Positions 23,977 through 36,290 of a stretch of DNA of 64,000 nt are shown in pieces; positions within the stretch are counted from its first letter, which is position 1, and each line of letters begins with the position of its first letter. This stretch comes from Sordaria brevicollis (lineage: Eukaryota; Ascomycota; Sordariomycetes; Sordariales; Sordariaceae). The stretch is from the NCBI GenBank assembly GCA_033439795.1, contig JAUTDP010000008.1, positions 2,232,001-2,296,000 on the forward strand. The letters run 5' to 3'. Made by a program: the position numbers and the translations under genes. The notes below the pieces were generated by a model, which saw only the letters and a program-made list of their open reading frames with translations, was not told where the DNA came from and did not search any database.

Positions 23977-26900
23977 TACCCCTTTATTCGAAGACCGTTT
24001 CGATTACCCTTTTAGGGTCGAGAATAAAGCTATTTATATATTTCCTATTCCCTTTAATTAATCTACTATTATTTCTCCTATTATAATACCCAAATATTTA
24101 TTTAAATCCTTTATTTTTAGAATTTTTTTATTATTATCTATTATAACCGGTCGTAATAATTTTATAAATATTTTTAATAATTCCCTAAATTTCTTATACT
24201 TTAATACTCTAAATATTTTCGTTAATTTATCCGCGGGTATTTCTTTAGTCTTTAAGTAATTAATTTTAAGGGTTTCCTTTTTAATAATTTCCTTTCGAAA
24301 TTAATATCGATAAATATTAATATGCTTTATTTTAATAATAAAAATAGGAATTTCTTTAATAAGTACTTTAATAGTCTATTAATTATTATATTTTATAATA
24401 GGGATAAAGTCGTTAAGTAACTTTATATTTAGAATTTTAATAAATCGGTTAATAAATAATATTTCCTTAATAACCTTTTTAATAACGTAAAATTCTATTT
24501 CTATTATTAACGTCGCAATAGTAATCTATTTAATAGTACTTTAATAAATAAATTTATTATATAATTTAATTATAAATCTTTAAAAACTTTTATAATTTAT
24601 TTTATTATTAGTAAATAAAGCGTTTAAAGCTATTTTAAATCGGTTATTATTTTTATAATATAAGTACTAATCTTTAATTATACGAAAGTAATAAATAACC
24701 TTTTTATTAGTATTATAGTATTTTAGACTAAGATTGTAATTAAATCGAATTAATTAATTAGTTAAGAAAGCTATATTTAATTGTATATTAATAGCGGCGT
24801 ATAATATAAAGCTTATATTAATCTAATAATTTCTAATTTTAATATAGTTAACCAGCCTATCGAAGGGTAATAATTTTTTTTATTTTATTAATATTATAAT
24901 AGGTCTATAAATAAATTTTAATAATTTATTAATTTTTTTAATATAAATTTCTTAGGATAATTAGATTTTTCTTACCTTACGGTTACGGATGATTTTAATA
25001 CCTAAGAACCATTATAATTCTTTATTACCGGTTAATTAATATTTTAATTATAATAAGTTAATATACTCTTTAACCTAATTTTTATATTCCTTTAAATAAG
25101 TAAAAACAATATCGTTAACGTAATATAATATAAATACTCTCTCCTTCTTTATAATATATAAATCTTCAAAAATAGTTTTAAATCCTATACCCTTAAACGT
25201 TCCGTTTAATTCCCTTTACTATAATAAAAGGGTTCGTTGGAAATTATAGAACGCTTTTAATAATTTAAAAACCTTTCCTTCTACCCAATATCCTAATAAT
25301 ATACGTATATAAATCTCCTTATCGATCGTAACGTTTACGAAGGCGTTTACTATATTCTATTAAATAAGCTCTATATTAAAACGAGCCGTTAATATAATAA
25401 TAATTTAGAAAGATTTTCTTATTAAGGTAAAAGTATAGGTATTAACGCCTATTTTACGTTATTAATCTCCTCGGATTATTAATTTAATTTTAACCTTATT
25501 TAAAGTATTATTTTTATTAAATTTATAAATATATACCTATATACAATTAAGGATTTATTTCCTTTTCGTATAAAGGATATTTTAGTCGATTTTAATTTAA
25601 ATTTTTATATCCTTATAGTTATTAAAGTAAGTTCGTTTTACTTTACGAAATTTCTCGCTAAGAGGGTAATTTTCGAAATTGTAATAGCTTTTTAATACCC
25701 CTAAGAGGTTATAACGGTATAGATTATTTAATTTACCGTATTTAATTAATAGCTATTATACTTTTACTTTTATAACCGTTCTAATAATTATTTTTACTAT
25801 TAATTATAATAATTTTTTTATTAAAAAGGTACTCTTTTATAATTCTAATTTTCGAAAATATTTATCGATTATTTAATTTAATATAACGCCCGTATATAGG
25901 GTTATTATATATAAAGGAAGGGTATTTAGCGATATTAAGTATAAATTTATAATAAAATCGATAATTATTTTATCCGGCCCTATAATTTTATAAATATCCC
26001 CGGCTTTAATTTTTTAGGCGGTTTTTTACTAAGAATTTAGGGTTTCCTTTTCGAATATCGTATTTAAAAGAGGCTTAACCTCGGTATTTTTTAAATAGGG
26101 ATTCGCTAATACCCCCTAATTTAAGTCCTACTTATCTATTTTATTTAATTTTTTAATAAATTCTTTAATAGTTATTATTTCTAAAATTATTAAATCCTCT
26201 TTAATATTAATTTCGTCGGGGGAAAATCTAATACGTTTATTAAATATTACGTCGCGTATTTAAATAATTTATTTCGTAATAGGGTTTTATATATAATATA
26301 TCGAAAAGGCGCTATATCCGATTAAATAGCCGATCTATACTCTAGGGAAATACTTTTAACGATATTTTTCTTTCTTTTATACTATACTAATTATAGAGTA
26401 TATTTTACACCTATATATTCGAAGGTAATTAATATTTAATCGCCGTAATTTTTATTAATTATATTATTAAACGATATAAATATAAAAGCATTTATATAGG
26501 GATTTCTAATTATAGAAGTATCGAAGTAACTAATTTAATAAGTAAATTATTACGTATATAATTTCTAATTATAAATCGATTAGAAATTTTGAGCTATTTT
26601 TTATTATATTATATCGTTACTTTATTATACCCCTTAAATATTTTATTCTACTATTTTATTTTTAGGTATTAGGAATAGAGGGTTCGAATAATATATTTCT
26701 TATTCCGAATTTAATTAATATTTCTCTTCGGTTGAATTTATTATTATATTTAAAGGCCTTAACCTTAACGTTATATCGATATACTAATATATTTATATAA
26801 TTATACAAGATCGAAATAATATTAATAAATATCTAATTCGAAAAGTAGTAATCCTATATATATTTAAACCATTAATAAATAATAAGTATAAGGTATCGGT

Positions 26901-29135
26901 ATCCGTTAATATCCTTATCGAATTCGAGGAAATTTATTATAAAGTATTACCCTAATCTATATTTATAATTTCGAAGGATTTATTATATTTAACGTCGTAT
27001 TTTAATTATAATATAAATATTATATTCAATTATTAATATCCCTTTTAAGGGTACTATAGAAGGGAGATTATTCGAAGGCTCTTCGATCGAATTAAAATTT
27101 ATTATAATTATATTATCCGCGTCCTTCTTCTTAATTAAAATACTTTATAATTATATTTTATTAACGTTTTATAAATATTCGAATATTTAAAGATTAGGGT
27201 AACCGAATTAATAATACTATATTTTAACGGTTTAAATCGATAATTTCTTCGTATAGGAATTAATTTAATATCGCCGCGCTATAAATATTAATCTAATAAA
27301 GGATATAGGTAAATATTCCAAAACCGTTTAATTAAGGACAATATTTAAAGAATAAAAGAATAACCCGTTAATTCTCTTTAAATAATTATTTAAAGGTTAA
27401 TAATCCTAGTAAAATCCTTACCTTTATAGTAGGAAGAAGGAAACGAAATTAATAACGAAATTAAAGTAAAACGCAACCTCTTTTAACCGTAATTTTAAAT
27501 TACCTTTCTTACTTTTAATAACGATATTAACCTCCCTAAAACTTTAAATCTTAATACGGGAATTATTTACTTATAAGTAATTATTTAAATTGGTATAACG
27601 AAAGTAATAAAAACGAATAATTTTATTAAATATATAAAGAGAATTTTCCGAATCTAAAATAATTAAATTTTTAAAGGGATATTCTTTTCGCTTATTTCCG
27701 TCATTAATTTAGAAAATTACCCTATACTCCTCCTTAAGGAATTATATAAATTCAAACTTTACCGTTTTAATAGCCTTCTCCCTAATAATTTTAATTTTCT
27801 TAATTAAATTAATATCCTTCGCGATATTAATTTTAATAATTCGCGTAGTAGAGGGATATAATTTAAAAGCTTTAAGTTTAACGTTTAAATTTATATATTA
27901 ATACTCTTTAAAAGAGTAAAATCCTTTTTCGTATACTTTATATACGGGGAATTCCTTACTTTTACTTTTTTTATTTTTCGAATTTTATTTCTTATACGCA
28001 TTTTCGGAATTATTTAACGCTTATTTTCGTTTACTTATATTATTTTTAAATTTTTTATTTCTACTTTATTAACGAACGTCCTTATTATTAATTTTTTAAT
28101 AATTATTAATTTTATTATTATTATTAACGTAATAATAAATTTAACCGTCGATTTCGATAATAAACGCCCTACGATTATTTTTACCCGCGGAGGTTATAAT
28201 ATTATAATAATTATTTATACCCTACCTTTTAAAATCTTTATACACTTTTATATATTTCAAAATATTATTTTCTATTTTATTATTAAATTTCTATATTATA
28301 TCGGCGTAATTAAGTCGGATAATTTTAATAGCGGTGTAGAAATTATTATATTAAAATATAGCGTTTATATATTCCTTAATTCCTTTAATAATACTATTAC
28401 TTATAATTATAGCCTAATTCTAGAATTAAGTATTAAAATTGGTCGGTTCCTTTCGAAGGATTATAATACTATTAATATAGGCTTTATAAATATTAACGAA
28501 TTTATCGGTAATATTATATTAAATTCCTTACTTAAGGAGGTTATATTAAATTTAAATATCCTATTCTTCTTTTATAATTAAACTTTAAAATCTATAATTA
28601 ATTAAAAATCTTATCTAAATTTTTACGGCTTTATTCCTAATTTCGAATTTTAGCCAATTTTTCTTTTTATTAGGGTAAATAATTTTAGTATTACGGTAAA
28701 ATTAGAAACTACCTAAATCTTCTTCGGTAGGGATCCTATCGATTAGGATATTATCTCGATAATAGTAAAGAATTTCAACGGTTTTTCTAACCTTATTAAT
28801 TATAGTACAAAGGAGACCGGCTTTAAGAAAACGTAATTTTTTATTAATTATTTCGATACGGAATTTAATAATTAATTTAAAAAGGAAATTGCCGGGTTTA
28901 AAGTAAAGAAGTTCGCGGGGTACGTCGATTTCGCCTAGGAGCTAAATTTTAATAATATTAAAATTATATTTAATTTATAATATTTCCTCTTAGCGGATTT
29001 AATCGTCGCTATTAATAAGGAAAGGGTTATTAATAATTATTTTATTAATTTACTTTAAAAAAGATATTATAATAATAATAGTAATATTATCGTTATTATT
29101 AGTATTAATGGTAATAAGTATATTAGATTATTAAT
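23977..29135 (-). pseudogene. RIP-destroyed copia gag-pol, outer copy
   Basis: 5159 bp, collinear with 18522-23680 throughout and with the same total length. The minus-strand RT block reads L-Y-Y-V-N-D-I-V-F at about 25100-25130, one RIP change from YVDD. No open frame of useful length survives. Differences between the two interiors are nearly all C/T or G/A. Confidence 0.85.
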
Positions 29136-29329
29136 TGTCAAATTGTATAGGAGAATTAATTAATTCTATGTATCTATATGTGACTGTGGAGAATAGGATT
29201 CTGGAACTCTGGTCGGGGGAGCTGGGGGTATCCCTTATTTGCCAAAACCTTCTGGGTGGCTGGCAGTACTGACCAGCTGTATACTAGTCTATACTGTTTT
29301 GGCCCAGAATACCACCCTGGAATCTGACA
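29136..29329 (-). repeat. Outer element LTR (5' LTR), 194 bp
   Basis: TGTCAAATTG..GGAATCTGACA; the right two thirds are nearly unmutated. It is the best copy from which to read the LTR consensus. Confidence 0.9.
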
Positions 29330-29334
29330 AAGTG
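29330..29334. repeat. Target site duplication AAGTG, right
   Basis: Identical to 18226-18230. It shows that the two outermost LTR ends come from a single integration. Confidence 0.9.
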
Positions 29335-32023
29335 CTCGGCGATTGAGTTTTGGAGTGAGCAAAATGCTTGTTTTTTTTTCTACCCCATGTCTTATTTTGT
29401 CCAATTCCCAAGGCCGAAGAAAAACGTCAGAATTTGTCAATCAAGAAAACTTTTTGCATCGCAGTGTCCTCCTTAGGACTTTGGGTCTGCTTGTGAGGCC
29501 ACAGAAAGAGAAGCCACGAAAATCCCAGGGCTGCTGGCGCTTGCTCCTGCACTTTTCTCGGTCACGGTTGCCAATCGATGCATGGCTTCGGGCAGCCGCT
29601 TTGCATTTGAAACACTCACCAAAAAAAAAAAAAATATATATATATATATTCTTTGATTTATCAACCCCGCATGGCGCTTGTTCTTTCCCGCCCAAGTATC
29701 AGGATTGCAATGATATTCCTTGTTTCCTTCCTTCCTCTGCCCGAAGGGAAGGTGCCCCTGGGGAGCGGAGGTCAGAGATCTGAGATGAGATGAGCTTCAG
29801 TTTTCGCTTTCCCGTCCCGGCCTCAGGAAGGTGGGGTTCACAAGACCAAGATCAGACGAACTGAACTGCCCGCGTGAACGAGCCACCGGTTATCAATTCA
29901 TGTCGTTACTATCTTCAGATAAACCGGTCGGGTGTTCTGCCATAGAAAAATCATACAAGCCGGCCTAACCAAACAATAAAGCTCGTGTCCGTGTACTGTT
30001 TGTTCCTTGGGACAGACAGAACATGCCGGTAAAGAGTATTAAGGTACGAATTCTGTACTAACAAACCTACTACAGAATTTGCCCCAAACGAAGATAGTGT
30101 AGTAACAGACTGGCACTATCCTTGTATGTAACTGAGAATCGGCCTCAAATACCAAATCCGGAAACAGAAATATCATTTGACTTCCCACGGTATAATTATG
30201 ATCCAACATATGTATCATCTACCTCCAACACATTTGCGTTCAACACTTGGGTATCTTTTCACACAAACCAAACAGAACATCGGGATGTGTACTCCAATCT
30301 TTTCTAGTGTCCCAGATGCCCGCACCCACATTGTTTCCCCCCCCCCCCCCCCCCCGTCTTCACTTGCCCTGATATATATTACACATCCACTCTTGTTGTT
30401 GTTATGATGGTATCTATCACAAAGCTTTCCCCCCTGCTTGTACCTGTGTTCCTGATCGACGACCGGGTCGAGAAATTAAATTTGGGTTGGGTGTTGTTTG
30501 TCAAACGTTTCAACAAAAAGTGCGGGATTGGGTTGGTTTCTCAAAACTTCAAACTTTGCCCTTGAATCTCGAAGGCCAATCAGGACACTCATAAGAAGCA
30601 TAAAACACCTGGTTGGTTTGCTTGTTTTGTTTTGGTTTGCCCAAGTTATGTAGAAGGCCTTCGAATCCCCGATTTCGTGAGAGAGAATACTGGCATATAG
30701 AAGGATGGACCTGGTCATACCTTTTTTCCCCGATCTTTTCTTCCTTGACTTTTACTTCGTTTTCACAATCACCATTATCTTGGTCTGTCTGTCTTTCTTC
30801 GTTCTCTTTTGCTCGCCCTTATGTGCGGCCAAAGGAGGTAGCAAGTTGTGCAAGGCGGCCCGCAAATAAGTATAGAGCAACGAACGGGTACTACCAGCCA
30901 TTATCGCTCAAGAAAGTTACACCACCGCGTTTTTGAGGGACTGTACTATAGGTGCATATATTGAGGGGTAAAGCATTAGTGTCAGGTTGCGCATGAGAAA
31001 ATGTCATCTGCCTGCCTGAGTTCTATTGACGTTATCCATGCAAATATCCGTTCTCTCGGACTCGTGGATCCTGATTTCAGCATCAAGTATATGATTTGTG
31101 AGCTCTATCTCCAGGACTCGATTTGTTTCCCCCTTGGGATATTAAAGGTAAGGCTCACTTACTACGCACCCGGCTTTTTGCGTGATGCAATGTCGGTAGA
31201 AAGCCCTATGAGTGGTGGTATTACCTATACCAGATTGGGTGACGAGAAGGGACTGAGAAGGCTTGTTGTTTTCTTCCCTTTTATGTATTGGAGAACGCTC
31301 AATTGCTGAACATTAAATATGGCCTCGGCAGCCCGTCAAATAGGTAAAAGTATGAGTCTTCCCACGGGGTTATGTGCTACTGCACTAACTTTTGATAACG
31401 ATGAAGACGATTCTCGAGTAAGTGCGATTGTGTCTCTTGAACCAATGTTTCCTGTCACTAGCAACGCTGCTTTGAAATAAAACCTATACCACTCCCACTA
31501 CGCCTTGCTCTTTCGAAGCCGTTCAGGTTAAAAAAAATAGACGCCTTGAGGATAATCATCTTCCTCTTCGTCTTCATATCTACTCTACTAGACTGGAACA
31601 CATGATAGTATCTTGTAACGAAAGATCTTCAAGCAATAAATTATTAGCCCCGCTTCGAAGCTGTTATCATCTCACGCTTCCGTCTTCCCTTCTTTTTCAT
31701 TTCTTTTCTTTCCTTCCTCCTTACTCATTCCGTTTCCACCATTGTTTATCCCAAATTCCACCCAAAGTGTTACATATATATCATGTACATGTTTATGTAG
31801 GCAGGTGCAAGTCGGAAGCATGATACCAGTTCATGCAGGGGAAGGTAGAAGAAGAAGCGCATTGCGCATAACGAATGGCTGAATAACAAAACTCTATATC
31901 AACCTCGGATGACGGAAGAGGTCTCATCTCCGCCAACCCGGAAGAAAAAAAAATACATGAAAAAAAGTCTGCCGCCCAAAGCAAACTCAACTCAACTATC
32001 CATCACATTACAACCCTCCATCA
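29335..32023. other. Intergenic, no gene recognised
   Basis: Ordinary composition. It contains an A-run followed by an (AT)n tract near 29621-29650 and a run of 19 C at 30337-30355. Short frames of up to about 150 codons have no motifs. A few splice-like signals near 31310-31470 hint at a small transcript but were not enough to build a gene. The right end is the 3' flank of the next minus-strand gene. Confidence 0.5.
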
Positions 32024-35000
32024 TCATACTACCCTCACTGGCTCGTGCAATGGCTGAATCGGTGGCTGTGGTTGTGTCATCACAGTCTGGACTGACTGAT
32101 TCTCCAACACCTGCTGTGTACCATCACCACCGCTAAAAATGAACTCGAGAGCCATCTGCAAGAAATTCCAGATGGAGTGGTGCTCGTTGAAGACCGTCGC
32201 AAAGAGCGTGACGATGAGAAGAGGGATCCAGATGAGATAGAGGTTTCTATCCCTACTCAGCTCCTTCTTCTTGACGGAATGCGCCCTGCGTAGGTTCTCC
32301 TGCTGCTCCTTGGTGATGGCGTTCTTGCGGCCAATCTCAAGCATGACGGGTAGCTCAGGTGACGTCTCGACTTCAACCTCCTCATGAATTTCGGTTTCCA
32401 CGTTGCTGACTTCTACCCCGACTGATGTGGTTGTTGTGGTTGTTGCTTCGACTGTCATGCTGCTACTACCGGCTTGATCAAACAGAGCCGCGCACTTCTC
32501 GTCCGCCGCAGCTTCTGCCGCAGCCATTGCGATCGACGCCTGCTTCTCGTCTGGGAACCCGCTCTGGCCCTTGCCACAGCTTTCATCGTAAGAGGGTGGA
32601 GGAGCAGAGTTGTTGTTATTGCTCGTCAGGCTATTGAACCAGCCTGCAGATTCCTTTGAGGTACGCGGCGAGGTCCTTGTTTGGGTGGTGGCTGGTTCTG
32701 GCCTTGGAGCAGTAATTCCTGGAACAACGGTAGCTGCCAGACGCTGGGCCGTCTGGTAGCCTGGCAACGCTGGCATGTAGTGCACTATATGAGGCAACAT
32801 GAACGGTAGCTGAGGGAAGTTCTGGACGTGGAGCATGGCTGTCTGCTGCAATTGCTGCATTTGAGCCAGGATAGCGTTAACAGCAGCAACAGGACCGAGA
32901 CCATCCAGAGGAGGTCGTTGCCGCTCAGCGGCATTCTCACCGCCTGCCGGTGGCGATGCAATGCTGCTACGGCGCATTTCGAGGACGGGTTCCTCGTCAC
33001 CATCTGTTGACTCGCTGTCCTCTGAAGAATCCTCGACATCTGAGGTAAACTCTGAAGAGTCTTCGGGCTCTGTAGATTCGGATACCGGTTCTTCAAGCAC
33101 CATCGTCCTCTGCAGCATTGCAGGGAGGCTGCTGGTGCTAGTAGCCCGGCTAGACAGTGATCCAAGACTGCGGGACCTGCTGTGGAGTCGGCTGGTGGCA
33201 AGACGCTGGGCAACCTCTGGTGTTTTGGCCACGTCCGCAGCCGTGAATCCAGACAAGGTCCGAAGGGTGTGGTCAGCGCCATGAGCAACCAAGAGCCGTA
33301 CGATCTCAGCGTGGCCATTGAGGGATGCCATATGGAGAGGGGTATATCCGCCATTGTCGCGGCTATCAGGGTTCGCACCCCTAGCCAAGAGGCCTGCAGT
33401 AAACCGGCGAAGACCAAGGGAGCAGGCCAAATGCAACATAGTCTTTCCGCTGGCACCACTAGCAAGGTTCCATTTGGGTCTGTTCGGAGTGTCGTCCAGA
33501 TCAATCGCTTCAATGACATTAAGGAGGTAGTTCTCGAAGTGTCCATGGTTGTATGTAGGAGCACCCGATGAAGAGGAGCCAGAAGCCTCGTTGTTGAAGT
33601 TTTGGATAAGGTCGTTGGCGAAGGAGTTGACATCTTTGCCCATCTTCTGGGCCAGGCAAGCAAGGGCAGACTTGGCCAGTTCGTCGGACCTTGTATCGAT
33701 ATATTCGAAGTGGACCGGTGGACCACGCACCTGGTGGTTCTTGAAGGTAACCTGAACCTTGCCCGGTTTGTCGCTCGGAGGCACCAGACACACCAAAGAT
33801 TCGGCTCCCCAGTACGTCGTCGTTGTGGCCTGCCGCCCACCAAACATGACTACAATGCCCTGGGAGAAGCCGCCGCCTAGCACGGTAACTTCAAATCCAC
33901 CATCTACTGAGCCTTGATGCGGAATCACCTTGAATAGCTTAACAGGAACTGGAGCTTCCGCAGAAGGCACTGGATTGACAACCGGTGCGGGGGCAGGTGC
34001 CGGCGCTGTCGCGAACGGACTGCCTACTGCTGACCGCATGAGTGGGCTCAGCAGATTACCGCCATTGGTGTTTTGCCAGTGACTTGGGCTCTGGGCGCGA
34101 CTTGGGTTTCCTGAGGTGGGATTGGCGAAGAACCCGAGCGCTTGGTTGCCAGGCAAAGTGAACATTTGTTGATCGTTATTATCAGCCGAAGGTGGCGAGC
34201 CGCCAGTGTACGACATCGTCGCTGCGGCAGTGACAAGAGGTGGCGGGTTGAATTGCTGTTGACTCGCGTCCGAAGGCCGGGCAAAGTGTCTCTGGACTGG
34301 TGGGACAAATGCTGATGAGGCTGGTGGTGCTGGCTTAGCCGCTACCGACGCGTTGGAAATCTGCTGTGGAGGCATCGGGGCAATCGGTTCTACTGGTGTC
34401 ATGGTAAGATTGCCAACTCTTCTCTTCTTGCTCGAGGTTGTGATCGGTCGAATTGGCGATGGAGGCTGAGAGATCTCTTGGTTAGGCGTGGTAACGGCAA
34501 CTGGAGGTACAGCAGTGGGCTGTTTGCGCTTGAGTGGTTGCATGTCGTGAGAAGGAGGAGGAGGGGTGGGTCGTCCGGCCGAAGCAGGAGCACTAACGGT
34601 GCTATTCTGCGGTTGGTCCGGAATCAACTCGTCGTCCACTTGAACATTGTCGCGTGTCTTGTGATCGTCCGTGATGACGATTGGGGACGAGAGTTGTTGG
34701 GCAATGTAGTTACCCTCGTGGTCGACAATGGTAAAAATGACCTGGAAACCTTTCTTCTTATCGTTGTGATGCCGGCCATAGCACGCTATCCTGATGTAGA
34801 ACTCCACGTGGTAGGCGTTCACTTCCTCAGGCTTTGGCTCATGCCACTCCTGGATCTCGGCAGCGTTGAACACAATGATCCTGTCGGATTCGAAGGATCG
34901 CCAATACTCGTCTTCCTCCACGTTCTTTACCTTCTTCCGCCCAGCTCGCTTCGACTCACGCCTGATACACTTTTGACAAATTCGGATCTCACCACCATCG

Positions 35001-36290
35001 TGGCCCGGTAGCTCATCCTCGTTATCCGGCTTCGGCTCTCCCTTCACTTGACGTTGCGCACCCAAGCGGGCTCGCATCAGGGCCTTCTGTTTTAGATCGG
35101 GGTTCTCCATTGCGCTGGTGCAAACAACCACGGCATGTAACTCCAGTCTCTCTGGTGATGGCGGAGGAAGAGGTCGAGCCATTTGCTTGACCTTGCTGAT
35201 GTATTGTGTCGGAAGATGAAGCTTCTTGACGCCGTGTGGAAGTGGGAAAAGAGCGAGCCTATACTTGGCTTGTGTCTCAACTCTCATTTTGGGAATTTCG
35301 ACCTCTCCGTTAGCGTTTCCAGCTCCATCCTTCTTTCGCATCCTGTCCATGAGCAAAACGTCCAGGTGATAGGGAGGACCGCCAAAACCGCTAGGCATTT
35401 GGGGAATATTCATGGGCATCCCGTGCGGCATGAAAGAAATTCCCCGACCATCGGCTTGTATATGTGGCATGCTATAAGTGAATGCTGCTGGCCAGTGTGA
35501 GGCCGGGACCATGAACTGCGCTGGCAAGCCATGCATCGGTAAGTTAGCAACTGGCCCCGGGATGACCTGCGCCATATGCTGGGCAGTCGCCATGTTTATC
35601 CCAGGGCCTTGTTCTTGTGATCCATCCGTTACCATAGCATCGGGTTGTATTACGGAGTAATGCTGCGAAGGTAATTAGAAATCTCTGGACACCAAGTCAA
35701 ATCATAGCATCACTCACCCTCTGAGCTTGTTCAGGCGCCACGTATGGCATCAAGGGTTGTGGATGGCGTGGGTTTTGTGGTGATAATGCATCACGCATTG
35801 AAGCAACTGGGCTTGGACTGTTGTCGTACGGGCTGGCCATGAATTCGTTGGTGTGTGCTGGTGTGACCTCGGTCGGCTTAATATCGGAAGGATCAATAGT
35901 GAGACTGTCCATGGATGTCGATGACGAAGACATGGAATTTCTTGATGTGGCGGGTGCTGACTCTGGGCTCGTCTGAACGTCTGGCGAAGCGAACTGCATC
36001 TGGGGTGATCGGTAGCCGTCTTGGAAATTTTCGTCTATTTGCTGGTCGATATCGAACGGGGTGTTCTCGGCCGTAAAGTGTGAAGCTTCGGTAAACTGTG
36101 ATGCGCCGTATAGGCTGGCAGCAGGGCTCATACTGTCGGAGTCGAAGATGCATGCCTGGTTCATATTGAAGTCGGGACCTGGAAGGGCGCCATCGGGAGC
36201 TTCTTGGGTTGACCAGGGCTGATATCCATCGACGTTTAGAAATTCTGTGAAGTCGTTCTCCCCCGATCTGTTATTATTGAAGCTCGGCAT
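32024..36290 (-). CDS. Mga2/Spt23-like membrane-tethered transcription regulator
   Basis: Two exons: 35718-36290 (first) and 32024-35662, joined over a 55-bp intron (GTGAGT..CAG, phase 0), giving 1403 residues. After a disordered Ser/Pro-rich N-terminus comes a DNA-binding-like region with a Cys cluster (ICQKCIRRESKRAGRKK). An IPT/TIG domain follows at about 760-850 (FKVIPHQGSVDGGFEVTVLGG..), ankyrin repeats at ~925-1010 (LHLACSLGLRRFTAGLLARG, GYTPLHMASLNGHAEIVRLL), acidic and Ser-rich stretches, and a C-terminal transmembrane helix at ~1329-1349. This order is that of yeast Mga2/Spt23. Those are ER-anchored, sense membrane lipid packing, and are cut by the ubiquitin-proteasome system to release a fragment that activates the OLE1 fatty-acid desaturase (known for yeast, inferred here). 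The start at MPSFNNN (36290) was chosen; the frame stays open to an ATG at 36461, so a longer form is possible. Confidence 0.9.

Larger units (their letters stand above)
18231..29329 (-). mobile_element. Outer Ty1/copia retrotransposon, split by a second copy
   Basis: The outer element reads on the minus strand. Its 3' LTR is split into 18231-18327 and 23880-23976 (97+97=194 bp). Its interior is 23977-29135 and its 5' LTR is 29136-29329 (194 bp). The joined length is 5547 bp. Outer ends are TGTCAG..TGACA, with AAGTG duplicated on both sides. A polypurine tract follows from the TACCCC sequence just inside the left LTR (23977 onward). The copia (Pseudoviridae) assignment comes from a reverse-transcriptase Y-V-[N/D]-D block at 25111-25122 on minus, next to the RNase H end of pol beside the 3' LTR. 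The interior is destroyed by RIP. Confidence 0.9.

Noticed and set aside
18231..29329. Simple tandem duplication of one LTR element sharing a middle LTR
   Set aside because: The extra half-LTRs at 18231-18327 and 23880-23976 add up to exactly one 194-bp LTR, and GTATC/ATATC flank the inner copy, so nested insertion explains everything.
32785..33843. 352-codon minus-strand frame
   Set aside because: It is another frame inside the Mga2-like gene, whose main frame has TIG and ankyrin domains.
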